In this document: positions 1-5,902 of the stretch, in pieces
Position numbering within the stretch: the first letter of the stretch is position 1
Layout of the letters: the number at the start of each line of letters is the position of its first letter
From: Rhodocyclaceae bacterium UBA2346
GTDB taxonomy: Bacteria > Pseudomonadota > Gammaproteobacteria > Burkholderiales > Rhodocyclaceae
Assembly (NCBI GenBank): GCA_002344625.1
Contig: DDUE01000043.1
Span: 1-5,902, forward strand
Length of the DNA stretch: 5,902 nucleotides
Direction: 5' to 3'
The notes under the pieces: generated by a model
What the model was told of the DNA's origin: nothing
The model's input: only the letters and a program-made list of their open reading frames with translations
Databases searched by the model: none
Made by a program: the position numbers and the translations under genes

Positions 1-149
1 GGCAGGGCGCACAGCAGTCGCGCGGCCAGCGCGTCGGCGAGTTCGCGCTTTCCGAGGCCGGGCGGACCGGCGAACAGCAGTGCATGCGGCAATCGCCCGT
101 CGAGCGCGACCAGTCTGTGCCAGGTCTCGGCAAGCCAGGGGCGAATCAT
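1..149 (-). CDS. holB: DNA polymerase III subunit delta' (HolB), N-terminal fragment
   Basis: This is the first 49 codons of a protein that runs off the left edge; the gene continues beyond position 1. It begins [14 protein letters not shown] and contains [17 protein letters not shown] (about residues 22-38), a P-loop of the clamp-loader AAA+ family. Delta' is part of the clamp loader that places the beta sliding clamp on DNA during replication. The P-loop has Arg35 where a true ATPase would have Ser/Thr (GxxGxGKR). This fits delta', which in E. coli is a non-hydrolysing AAA+ subunit, better than the related tau/gamma ATPase (DnaX). The ATG (149-147) overlaps the tmk stop as ATGA, and tmk-holB is a widespread gene order, which supports both the start and the identity. 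Only the N-terminus is visible, so the zinc-binding and collar regions cannot be checked. Confidence 0.88.
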   Translation of the reverse strand, partial: MIRPWLAETWHRLVALDGRLPHALLFAGPPGLGKRELADALAARLLCAL

Positions 150-778
150 CTGAACCAGCGCTCCAGGCACACCCGGGCGACCTCGGCGCGAATCTCATCC
201 GGGTCGCGATCGGCCGCGATCACGCAGATTCGTCCCGAAGCGCGGGCGGCACGCGCAAGATAGGCCGCCCTCACCCGCTCGAAGAAGCCGCGCTGTTCGC
301 GCTCGAACCGGTCGGGCGCCTCGCCGGTATTGGCGACGCGCGCCGCGGCGACTGCGGCCGGCAGATCGAACAGCAGCGTCAGATCGGGCTGAAAACCGGG
401 GTGAACCCATTGTTCGAGCGTGTCGAAGCGGGCTTCGGCAAGCCCGCGCCCGCCCACCTGGTAGGCATAGGTCGCATCCGTGAAGCGATCGGAAACCACC
501 CAGCGCCCCGCTTCGAGCGCCGGCAGGATGCGCGCGGCCAGATGCTCGCGCCGTGCGGCGAACATCAGCAGCGCCTCGGTTTCGAGATGCATCGGCTCAT
601 GCAGCACGAGCGCGCGCAGACGCTCGCCCAAAGCGGTGCCGCCCGGCTCGCGCGTCTGTTCGACCTCGATGCCGAACGACTCGAGCAGCGTCACGAGCGC
701 CGCGATCTGGCTGCTCTTGCCCGCCCCGTCTATGCCTTCGAAGGTGATGAAGCGCCCTCGCCGATTACTGGAATTCAC
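146..778 (-). CDS. tmk: Thymidylate kinase (dTMP kinase)
   Basis: The 210-aa product matches the usual size of bacterial dTMP kinase, the cytoplasmic enzyme that phosphorylates dTMP to dTDP using ATP in dTTP synthesis. Visible motifs are the P-loop [11 protein letters not shown] (residues 13-23), TREPGGT (42-48), the DRF motif with following segment [16 protein letters not shown] (97-112), PDLTLLFDL (131-139), and a LID region around 150-163 ([10 protein letters not shown]) that supplies arginines. The P-loop lacks an arginine while the LID is arginine-rich, which is the E. coli-like class of the family. The start is GTG (778-776), overlapping the mltG stop as GTGA; a G-rich stretch GGGGTGGGG lies just upstream and may serve in ribosome binding. 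The gene sits between mltG and holB and is probably translationally coupled to both. I see no frameshift and no missing key motif. Confidence 0.97.
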   Translation of the reverse strand: MNSSNRRGRFITFEGIDGAGKSSQIAALVTLLESFGIEVEQTREPGGTALGERLRALVLHEPMHLETEALLMFAARREHLAARILPALEAGRWVVSDRFTDATYAYQVGGRGLAEARFDTLEQWVHPGFQPDLTLLFDLPAAVAAARVANTGEAPDRFEREQRGFFERVRAAYLARAARASGRICVIAADRDPDEIRAEVARVCLERWFR

Positions 779-1776
779 TGCCCCACCCCGCGCTGGAATT
801 TATTGACCGCCCGGTTGTGATCGGCGAGATTGCGCGAAAACGCGCTCGTGCCGTCGCCGCGGGCGACGAAATACAGGAAATCGCTCTCGGCCGGCCTGAC
901 CGCCGCCTCGAGCGCATGCCAGCCCGGCATCGCGATCGGGGTCGGCGGCAGGCCAGCGCGGACGTAGGTGTTGTACGCGTGATCGGTCTCGAGATGGCGG
1001 CGCCGCAAGCGCCCGTCGAAGCTCGCGCCGAAGCCGTAGATCACGGTCGGATCGGTCTGCAAGCGCATGCCGATCCGCAGCCGGTTCGCAAACACCGAGG
1101 CAACCAGCCCCCGCTCCTGGGCCTGGCCGGTTTCCTTCTCGATGATCGACGCCAGGATCAGGGCTTCGTAGGGCGATTTCAGCGGCGTGGCCGGATCGCG
1201 CATGTTCCAGGCCTCGTCGAGCCTGCGCTGCATCGCCCGGTTGGCCTCGCGAAACACCACGAGCGCGCTCGAGTGCCGGTCGAACACGTAGGTATCGGGA
1301 AAGAACAGCCCTTCCGGATGGGATTCGACGGCGCCGATCGCCGCCAGCAACGCCGCGTCCTCCATGCCCACGGTGTCTTTCAGCAGATACGGATGGGCTT
1401 CGATCGCAGCGCGCATCTGGCGAAAATTCCAGCCCTCGACCAGCAGGATGTCCGCCCGGGTCACATCGCCATTGGCGATCTTCAGGATGAGCCCCCATGG
1501 CGTGATGCCCTCGGGCGCGACGTAGCTGCCCGCCACGATCCTGTCGGCGCGCCCGCCGATGCGGGCGATCCAGTAGAGGAGACGCGGCTCGACCGGCACG
1601 CCCGCAGCCGCCATCGCCCCGGCCGCCTCGCGCATCGTCGCTCCGCGCGCGATCGTGAAATCGACTTCGGCCGCGCCGATGCCGAGCGGGCGATGGGCAT
1701 ACCAGGCGATGCCGCCGGCGGCCAGCCCCAGCATGAGGACGATCACGAACAGCGACTTGAGAAAGAAGGACTTCAT
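775..1776 (-). CDS. mltG: Endolytic murein transglycosylase MltG (YceG family)
   Basis: The 333-aa product is an inner-membrane lytic transglycosylase that cleaves nascent glycan strands within the chain and is thought to set their length. Residues 5-26 form one hydrophobic N-terminal membrane anchor after MKSFFLK. A LysM-like region follows (about 37-102, [14 protein letters not shown]), then the YceG catalytic domain with EGLFFPDTY (155-163), ASIIEKETG (209-217), [10 protein letters not shown] (239-248), [14 protein letters not shown] (268-281) and FLYFV (300-304). Glu213 in IIEKET corresponds to the catalytic glutamate of E. coli MltG. The frame stays open upstream to 1902, but ATG 1776 is chosen because it puts the membrane anchor at the N-terminus; the 42 extra residues look like translated intergenic DNA. 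No strong Shine-Dalgarno is seen. It is the first gene of the mltG-tmk-holB operon. Confidence 0.96.
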   Translation of the reverse strand: MKSFFLKSLFVIVLMLGLAAGGIAWYAHRPLGIGAAEVDFTIARGATMREAAGAMAAAGVPVEPRLLYWIARIGGRADRIVAGSYVAPEGITPWGLILKIANGDVTRADILLVEGWNFRQMRAAIEAHPYLLKDTVGMEDAALLAAIGAVESHPEGLFFPDTYVFDRHSSALVVFREANRAMQRRLDEAWNMRDPATPLKSPYEALILASIIEKETGQAQERGLVASVFANRLRIGMRLQTDPTVIYGFGASFDGRLRRRHLETDHAYNTYVRAGLPPTPIAMPGWHALEAAVRPAESDFLYFVARGDGTSAFSRNLADHNRAVNKFQRGVGQ

Positions 1777-1778
1777 TG

Positions 1779-1792
1779 ATCTGGAATCTGGA
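1779..1792. repeat. 7-bp tandem repeat just upstream of mltG
   Basis: ATCTGGA occurs twice in direct tandem (1779-1785 and 1786-1792, plus strand). Read in the mltG direction it is TCCAGATTCCAGAT, ending 2 nt before the start codon, where a ribosome binding site would normally lie. It contains no good Shine-Dalgarno match. The repeat is directly visible; whether it matters is unknown. Confidence 0.45.
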
Positions 1793-1812
1793 CCTACAGT
1801 CTTGATCGGCGA

Positions 1813-1826
1813 CCGGCCCGGGCCGG
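1813..1826. repeat. 14-bp perfect GC palindrome in the mltG/ygfZ intergenic region
   Basis: CCGGCCCGGGCCGG is perfectly self-complementary, and a flanking pair ATCGGC (1805-1810) and GCCGAT (1826-1831) adds a second, imperfectly nested symmetry. It would lie in the presumed mltG leader. No T-run follows on either strand, so it is not a canonical terminator. It could be an operator or leader hairpin, or chance in GC-rich DNA. Confidence 0.3.
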
Positions 1827-1897
1827 CCGATTTGCCGGGACGCCATTGCACGCGATCGGGTCGGAACGGACCGCACGCGCCGCGGGTCTGCGTGACC

Positions 1898-1927
1898 CTC
1901 ACACCCGACGCGGCGGGCCCCTATAAT
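1898..1927 (+). promoter_or_regulatory. Putative sigma-70-type promoter for ygfZ
   Basis: A perfect TATAAT -10 hexamer lies at 1922-1927, 33 bp before the ygfZ start and within very GC-rich DNA, where such a match is unlikely by chance. The best -35 candidate is CTCACA (1898-1903, 4 of 6 matches to TTGACA) with an 18-bp spacer. Transcription would start near 1934, leaving a leader of about 27 nt with only a weak GAG (1949-1951) as ribosome binding site. The -10 is strong; the -35 and the start point are inferred. Confidence 0.55.
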
Positions 1928-1960
1928 ACTTCATCGAATTCTGATCCCGAGCATATCGAC

Positions 1961-2977
1961 ATGAACCCCACCTGGAGCACCTTCCTGGCCGAACGCGGCG
2001 CGATCTTCGACGACACCGCGGTGCGCTTCGCCCCGGCCGCCACCGCCGAAGCCACGGTCATGGTGCCGCTCACCCATCTCGGCCTGCTGCGCAGCCGCGG
2101 CGACGATTCGGCGGCGTTTCTGCACAACCTGTTCTCCAACGATGTGAAGAAACTCGCGCCCGACGCCGCGCAGTGGACCAGTTTCAACACCCCGAAGGGC
2201 CGCATGCTCGCGAACTTTCTGCTGTGGGGCACGCCGACCGACCACTGGCTGGCGGTATCGGCCGACATTCGGGCCGCCATCCTCAAGAAGCTCTCGATGT
2301 ACGTGCTGCGCAGCAAGGTCAAGCTCACCGACGTCTCGGACGAGCTCGCCCTCATCGGACTCGCGGGACCGCTCGCCGCCGACCTGATGACGCGCGGCGG
2401 CCTGCAAGCGCCGGGTGAGGACATGCGTCAGACGACCAGCGACACGGGCGTCGTCGTGCGCCTGAATGCCGATGCGTTCGTGCTTGCACTGCCCGTCGCC
2501 GACGCGCCGGCGTGCTTCGAGCGGCTGCAGCGCCTGGGCGCGCAACCGGCCGGCACCGCCGCATGGCAACTCGCGATGATCCGCGCCGGGATCCCGCTGA
2601 TCACGCTCGCCACCCAGGAGGAATTCGTCGCGCAGATGCTCAACTACGAACTCATCGGCGGCGTGAGCTTCAACAAGGGCTGCTACCCCGGCCAGGAAAT
2701 CGTCGCGCGCACCCAGTACCTGGGCAAGCTCAAGAAGCGCATGTACCGGGTCAGCATCGAGACCGACACCCTGCCGCACGTCGGCACGGATCTCTACACC
2801 CCCGGGTTCGGCGACCAGTCGGCCGGCAAACTGGTGACGGTCGCGCCCGCGGCCAGTGGCGGCTTCGAGGCCCTGGCGGTGATGCAGATGAGTTGCGCCG
2901 AAGCGGGCGAAGCCCGCCTGGGCAGCCCGAACGGCCCGCGCCTGGCCTTTCTCGATCTGCCCTACGCGCTTCCCTGA
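1961..2977 (+). CDS. ygfZ: Folate-binding Fe-S cluster repair/assembly protein YgfZ
   Basis: The 338-aa protein belongs to the YgfZ/GcvT (IBA57-related) family. These are tetrahydrofolate-binding cytoplasmic proteins that help build or maintain certain Fe-S enzymes, such as the tRNA-modifying enzyme MiaB in E. coli. The diagnostic motif KGCYPGQE is at residues 239-246, with the conserved cysteine at 241, inside GGVSFNKGCYPGQEIVARTQYLGKLKKR. The N-terminal half carries the expected LRSRGDDSAAFLHNLFSND (43-61) and FNTPKGRMLANF (75-86) segments typical of the fold. Start ATG 1961 is chosen because it follows the TATAAT box at a suitable distance and gives the normal N-terminus; the frame is open further upstream but that region is divergent intergenic DNA. 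It is divergent from mltG and followed 44 bp later by the DUF4936-type gene, so probably the first gene of a short operon. Confidence 0.95.
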   Translation: MNPTWSTFLAERGAIFDDTAVRFAPAATAEATVMVPLTHLGLLRSRGDDSAAFLHNLFSNDVKKLAPDAAQWTSFNTPKGRMLANFLLWGTPTDHWLAVSADIRAAILKKLSMYVLRSKVKLTDVSDELALIGLAGPLAADLMTRGGLQAPGEDMRQTTSDTGVVVRLNADAFVLALPVADAPACFERLQRLGAQPAGTAAWQLAMIRAGIPLITLATQEEFVAQMLNYELIGGVSFNKGCYPGQEIVARTQYLGKLKKRMYRVSIETDTLPHVGTDLYTPGFGDQSAGKLVTVAPAASGGFEALAVMQMSCAEAGEARLGSPNGPRLAFLDLPYALP

Positions 2978-2989
2978 ATCGATCAACCA

Positions 2990-3003
2990 GCCTGAAATCA
3001 GGC
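2990..3003. repeat. Short dyad between ygfZ and the DUF4936-type gene
   Basis: GCCTGA-AA-TCAGGC is a perfect inverted repeat with 6-nt arms, placed 12 bp after the ygfZ stop and 18 bp before the next start. As RNA it would form a 5-bp stem with an AAAT loop. No T-run follows, so it is at best a weak transcript-end or processing signal, or a protein site. The symmetry is certain; the role is not. Confidence 0.35.
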
Positions 3004-3021
3004 GCTTACGCCAAGACACCG

Positions 3022-3312
3022 ATGAAGGTCGACTACTACGTGTACTACCGGGTCGCGGCCGATCGCGACCATGCCAGCGCGCACGATGGGGTGCGCGCCA
3101 TGCAGCAGCGGCTTGCCGCACGCACCGGAATCGTCGGCCGCCTGCTGGTGCGCCGCGACGACTCCCATACCTGGATGGAGGTCTATCCCGGCGTGGGCGA
3201 CCCGGATGGCTTCGAAACCGCGCTCGTGGAAGAGTGCCGCCAGGCGGGGCTCGCCCGCTGGCTCGAATCCGACACCGTCCGGCATATGGAACGCTTCGTC
3301 GAATGTGCCTGA
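3022..3312 (+). CDS. DUF4936 family small protein
   Basis: The 96-aa protein begins MKVDYYVYYRVAADRD and contains VRAMQQRLAARTGIVGRLLVRRDD (24-47) and TWMEVYPGV (50-58), followed by a short acidic/helical tail ending in ERFVECA. This pattern (a YVYYRV first strand, an 'ARTG..G.L..R' turn, and TWMEVYP) is how I recognise DUF4936, a family of unknown function seen in betaproteobacteria and often beside ygfZ. The composition, with alternating beta and alpha segments, suggests a compact ferredoxin-like fold, but that is inference. There is no signal peptide or membrane segment, so it is likely cytoplasmic. ATG 3022 is the only sensible start and has no clear Shine-Dalgarno. Its last 10 bases overlap the NRDE gene, so the two are likely translationally coupled. 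Confidence 0.82.
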   Translation: MKVDYYVYYRVAADRDHASAHDGVRAMQQRLAARTGIVGRLLVRRDDSHTWMEVYPGVGDPDGFETALVEECRQAGLARWLESDTVRHMERFVECA

Positions 3313-4103
3313 TCCTGGTCGGCTGGCGAGCGCACCCCGACTACCGGCTGGTGGTGGCGGCGAACCGGGACGAGTTCTTCGCGCGCCCGGCGCAGCCGGC
3401 CCACTGGTGGAGCGAGGCGCCCGGACTGCTTGCCGGGCGCGACCTCGAAGCGGGCGGCACATGGATGGGCGTCGGCCGCAACGGGCGCTTCGCGGCGCTG
3501 ACCAATTATCGCGACCCCTCGCAGCAGCGGCCCGGCGCGCCTTCGCGGGGCGCGCTGGTGCGCGACTGCCTGGCATCCGACGCCGACACCCGCACCACCC
3601 TGGCACGCATCGCGGCAATCAGCGCGGCCTACGCCGGATTCAACCTGCTCGCGTTCGACGGCCATTCGCTCGCCATCCATGAAAGCACCACCGGCCACAT
3701 CAAGTCGCTTTCGCCCGGTGTCTATGGCTTGTCGAATCATCTGCTCGACACCCCCTGGCCCAAGGTCAGGCTCGCGCGCGAGCGCTTCGCCGCCGCGTTG
3801 CCCGACCTGCCCGACGATCGGCGACTGCTGGCCCTACTGAGGGACGACCAGCCCGCGCCCGACGCGCACCTGCCCCGCACCGGCGTCGGCATGGAGTGGG
3901 AACGCTGGCTCTCGCCGGCATTCATCCGCGCGCCGGGCTACGGGACGCGCTGCTCCAGCGTGCTCACCCTGTCCAACGATGGGGCGGTGTGCTTCGCCGA
4001 ATGGACATGGGACGAGGCCGGCAGGATCGCCGCCGAGGTCCGGCACCGGTTCACGGTCGCCGCGCCCCCCGCCGCAACCGCCGAGCACACCCGCACGCCA
4101 TAA
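3303..4103 (+). CDS. NRDE family protein (TANGO2-like)
   Basis: The 266-aa protein starts MCLILVGWRAHPDYRLVVAANRDEFFARP. The family-defining Asn-Arg-Asp-Glu is at residues 21-24. Cys2 would become the N-terminal residue after Met removal, as in Ntn-hydrolase-like proteins. Other family segments are GGTWMGVGRNGRFAALTNYRDP (51-72), GVYGLSNHLLDTPWPKV (139-155) and YGTRCSSVLTL (213-223), then FAEWTWD (231-237). The biochemical function in bacteria is not settled; eukaryotic relatives (TANGO2, worm HRG-9) have been linked to heme trafficking. The frame is open back to 3234, but ATG 3303 is chosen because MC-L-I is the conserved family N-terminus. It overlaps the end of the DUF4936-type gene by 10 nt. 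The C-terminal 15 residues (VAAPPAATAEHTRTP) are low-complexity and probably a flexible tail. Confidence 0.92.
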   Translation: MCLILVGWRAHPDYRLVVAANRDEFFARPAQPAHWWSEAPGLLAGRDLEAGGTWMGVGRNGRFAALTNYRDPSQQRPGAPSRGALVRDCLASDADTRTTLARIAAISAAYAGFNLLAFDGHSLAIHESTTGHIKSLSPGVYGLSNHLLDTPWPKVRLARERFAAALPDLPDDRRLLALLRDDQPAPDAHLPRTGVGMEWERWLSPAFIRAPGYGTRCSSVLTLSNDGAVCFAEWTWDEAGRIAAEVRHRFTVAAPPAATAEHTRTP

Positions 4104-4137
4104 GCCGGCGCCCCGCGTCCGGCCCACTCACCGCCCA

Positions 4138-4155
4138 TCGCACCCGCAGGTGCGA
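4138..4155 (+). other. Hairpin in the gap between the NRDE gene and the ABC transporter
   Basis: TCGCACC-CGCA-GGTGCGA is a perfect 7-bp stem with a 4-nt loop, placed about 35 nt after the NRDE stop and 50 nt before the ATPase start. No T-run follows (ACCAAACG comes next), so it is not a canonical intrinsic terminator. It may separate two transcripts or mark an RNA processing point. The remaining gap (4104-4205) shows no convincing promoter. Confidence 0.4.
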
Positions 4156-4205
4156 ACCAAACGCATGCGCCGCAGTCACTTCGAATCCATCCACGAGGCG
4201 CTCGA

Positions 4206-4904
4206 ATGATCAGACTAAACCGTCTCAGCATGCACTACACCCTGGGTGCGGCGCGCATCGACATCCTGCGCGAGGTCGAGCTGCACATCGGTGCCGGCGA
4301 ACGGATCGCGATCGCGGGTCCGTCCGGCTCGGGCAAGTCGTCGCTGCTACTGCTGCTCGCCGGGCTCGAACGGCCCGGCGCCGGCTCGGTCGAGTTCGAC
4401 GGCGTCGCGCTCGACCGCCAGTCCAGCGACCAGTTGGCGGACCTGCGCCGCGATCACATGGGCATCGTGTTCCAGTCGTTTCACCTGGTGCCCAGCCTGA
4501 GCGCACTCGACAATGCCGCACTGCCGCTCGAAATCGCCGGACGGCGCGACGCCCGTGCACGGGCGCAGACCCTGCTCGAGAAAATCGGCCTGGGCCAGCG
4601 CCTCGACCACTATCCGGCACAGCTTTCCGGCGGCGAGCAGCAGCGGGTGGCCATCGCGCGGGCACTGGTCCATCGCCCCAAGCTGGTACTGGCCGACGAG
4701 CCGACCGGCAACCTCGACGACCGCACCGGCGCCGCCGTCGGCGAACTGTTGCTACAGCTCAATGCCGAATCGAACACCACCCTCGTGCTCGTGACCCATG
4801 ACATGAATTTTGCCAATCGCTGCGACCGCGTGCTGCGCCTCCACGAAGGCCGGCTGACCGAGGTGACGGCACCGCGCGAACACGATCATGCCCATGCTGT
4901 TTAG
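4206..4904 (+). CDS. ybbA: YbbA-type ABC transporter ATP-binding protein
   Basis: The 232-aa ATPase powers a permease of the LolD/MacB/FtsX type at the inner membrane. All ABC motifs are present: Walker A GPSGSGKS (38-45), Q-loop FQSF (89-92, Gln90), signature LSGGEQQ (140-146), Walker B VLADEP (161-166, Glu165), D-loop GNLD (168-171) and switch His198. Compared from memory with E. coli YbbA, the stretches FQSF-L-P-L-AL-N, RLDH-PAQLSGGEQQRVA and CDR-LRL agree closely, so YbbA is preferred over LolD or MacB. A GAGG at 4195-4198 stands 7 nt before the ATG and fixes the start. The TAG stop lies inside the start of the permease gene, as expected for a two-gene transporter unit. The native substrate of this family is not established; E. 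coli ybbAP lies next to the esterase gene tesA, which is not seen here. Confidence 0.93.
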   Translation: MIRLNRLSMHYTLGAARIDILREVELHIGAGERIAIAGPSGSGKSSLLLLLAGLERPGAGSVEFDGVALDRQSSDQLADLRRDHMGIVFQSFHLVPSLSALDNAALPLEIAGRRDARARAQTLLEKIGLGQRLDHYPAQLSGGEQQRVAIARALVHRPKLVLADEPTGNLDDRTGAAVGELLLQLNAESNTTLVLVTHDMNFANRCDRVLRLHEGRLTEVTAPREHDHAHAV

Positions 4905-5889
4905 GCTCGCCTGGCGCGACCTGCGCGGCAGCACCCGCACGCTGTGGGTCCTGTGCGCGTGCCTGGCTCTCGGCGTGACCCTGATCGCGGCCAGCGGCGG
5001 CCTTTATCGCCAGGTCAGCGCCGGCCTGCTGGCCGATACCCGCACGCTTTTCGGTGGCGACCTGGAGGTGCGCAGCCGATCGCCGCTACCCGATGACGTG
5101 CTCGCCTGGATGCACAGCCGCGGCCAGGTGTCGCGCCTGATCGAGCTGCGCACCATGTTGATGACCGAATCCGGCGAGGCCCACCTGGTCGAGCTGCAGA
5201 GCTTCGACGAGCACTACCCGCTCTATGGTTCGGTCGAGCTCGCACCGCCCGCGCCGCTTGCAGACGCGCTCGCGCCCCAAGCCGGCACATGGGGCGCGGC
5301 ACTCGATCGGACGCTGGCCGAGCGGCTGGGCCTCGCGGTGGGCGATTCGATCGAACTGGGCTCCGCGCGCCTGGAGGTGCGGGCGCTGATCATGCGCCAG
5401 CCCGACCGCAGCCTGCGTGCCGACTGGAGCGGGCCGCCGGTGTTGATCGCTGCCGGCGCGCTGGCCGAAACCGCCTTGCTGCAACCCGGCAGCCGCCCCG
5501 CCCATCGCTATCGGGTGCGCACCGACGCCGCGCCCGACGACTGGCGCACCGCGTTCGCGACCGCCTTCCCCGGAACCGACTGGGAAATCCGCACCTTCAT
5601 CGAACGCAATGCGCGCCTGGGCGAGGTGCTGGGCCAGATCGGCTCGGGCGTGCTGCTGATCGGCATCAGCGCCCTGTTCATCGGTGGCCTGGGCGTGTTC
5701 AACAGCGTGCATGCCTACCTGCAGGGCAAGCTCGGCACGCTGGCCACGCTGCGCGCGATCGGTTTGCGCGACCGGCAACTGGCTGCGATGTACCTGATCC
5801 AGATCCTGATCCTGGCCGCGGCCTCGAGCCTGGTGGGCATCGTGCTGGGCGGCCTGCTGGCACTGGTCGGCGGCGGCCTCGTCGGCGAG
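4888..5889 (+). CDS. ybbP: FtsX-like ABC permease (YbbP type), 3' truncated by the contig end
   Basis: The reading frame MPMLFRLAWRDLRGSTRTLW runs open to the right edge. 334 codons are genuine, and the full family protein is about 800 residues, so roughly the N-terminal 40% is here. Order: a short cytoplasmic start, membrane helix 1 (about 19-37), a large periplasmic MacB-PCD-like domain (about 40-245, with LFGGDLEVRSR at 54-64 and DRTLAERLGLAVGDSIELG at 140-158), then the first FtsX domain with helices at about 252-272 and 300-330 and the cytoplasmic coupling segment GTLATLRAIGLRDRQLA (283-299). It pairs with the preceding ATPase, overlapping it by 17 nt; a second ATG at 4894 is an alternative start giving 11 nt overlap. 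No good Shine-Dalgarno is seen, so coupling to the ATPase is likely. Codons after 5889 come from adapter sequence, not from the gene. Confidence 0.92.
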
Positions 5890-5902
5890 AGATCGGAAGA
5901 GC
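5890..5902 (+). other. Illumina TruSeq adapter remnant at the contig end
   Basis: The last 13 bases are AGATCGGAAGAGC, identical to the shared start of the Illumina TruSeq read-through adapters. The match is exact and terminal, which is where read-through contamination appears. In the permease frame it encodes Arg-Ser-Glu-Glu, which breaks the hydrophobic helix composition of the preceding residues (GGLLALVGGGLVG). The first A may be genuine, since libraries are A-tailed. Confidence 0.93.

Noticed and set aside
817..1779. Plus-strand open frame (320 codons) opposite mltG
   Set aside because: It is a shadow of mltG codon bias with no family motif, and the opposite strand carries all YceG motifs.
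1813..1831. GC palindrome read as an intrinsic terminator
   Set aside because: There is no T-tract on either side, and it lies between divergent genes, where a terminator is not expected.
1655..1960. N-terminal extension of ygfZ back to 1655
   Set aside because: The extension would run through the start of mltG and the divergent promoter region and has no family similarity; ATG 1961 gives the normal YgfZ N-terminus.
1931..3121. Long minus-strand open frame (396 codons) opposite ygfZ
   Set aside because: It lies wholly antisense to a confidently identified gene. Its translation is arginine-, alanine- and glycine-rich without recognisable motifs, as expected from the third-position bias of GC-rich coding DNA.
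5086..5778. Minus-strand open frame (230 codons) opposite the permease
   Set aside because: The plus-strand frame through this region gives a coherent FtsX-like permease with membrane helices; the antisense product has His/Gln/Ala/Arg-rich composition typical of shadows.
1..5902. A novel defence, mobile or CRISPR-like system
   Set aside because: All the DNA is accounted for by recognisable housekeeping families with short gaps; I found no transposase, integrase, direct-repeat array, tRNA or attachment-site pattern.

Overview
This is a G+C-rich window (about two-thirds G+C by eye) of ordinary chromosomal housekeeping genes. It most likely comes from a betaproteobacterium. The evidence is the gene order mltG-tmk-holB, divergent from ygfZ, with ygfZ followed by a DUF4936-type small gene and an NRDE-family gene. 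DUF4936 proteins are, to my knowledge, essentially betaproteobacterial. A Rhodocyclales-like source (Azoarcus/Thauera type) is my best guess, but this is inference from gene content and not a phylogeny.

Left part, minus strand (1-1776): mltG (endolytic murein transglycosylase), tmk (thymidylate kinase) and the first 49 codons of holB (DNA polymerase III delta-prime) form a tight operon. Each junction is a 4-nt stop/start overlap (GTGA, then ATGA). holB runs off the left edge.

Middle (1777-1960): a 184-bp divergent intergenic region holds a perfect TATAAT box facing ygfZ, a 14-bp GC palindrome, and a 7-bp tandem repeat just upstream of the mltG start.

Right part, plus strand (1961-5902): ygfZ (Fe-S related folate-binding protein), a 96-aa DUF4936-type protein and a 266-aa NRDE/TANGO2-family protein lie in one direction, the last two overlapping by 10 nt. 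After a 102-bp gap with a 7-bp-stem hairpin come a YbbA-type ABC ATPase and its FtsX-like permease (YbbP type), overlapping by 17 nt. The permease is cut off by the right edge.

The last 13 bases (5890-5902) are exactly AGATCGGAAGAGC, the common stem of Illumina TruSeq adapters. The right end is therefore very probably untrimmed adapter, and the final codons of the permease reading frame are artefactual. Apart from that, I see no mobile element, CRISPR array, RNA gene or unknown multi-gene system. No gene-free stretch exceeds 184 bp.
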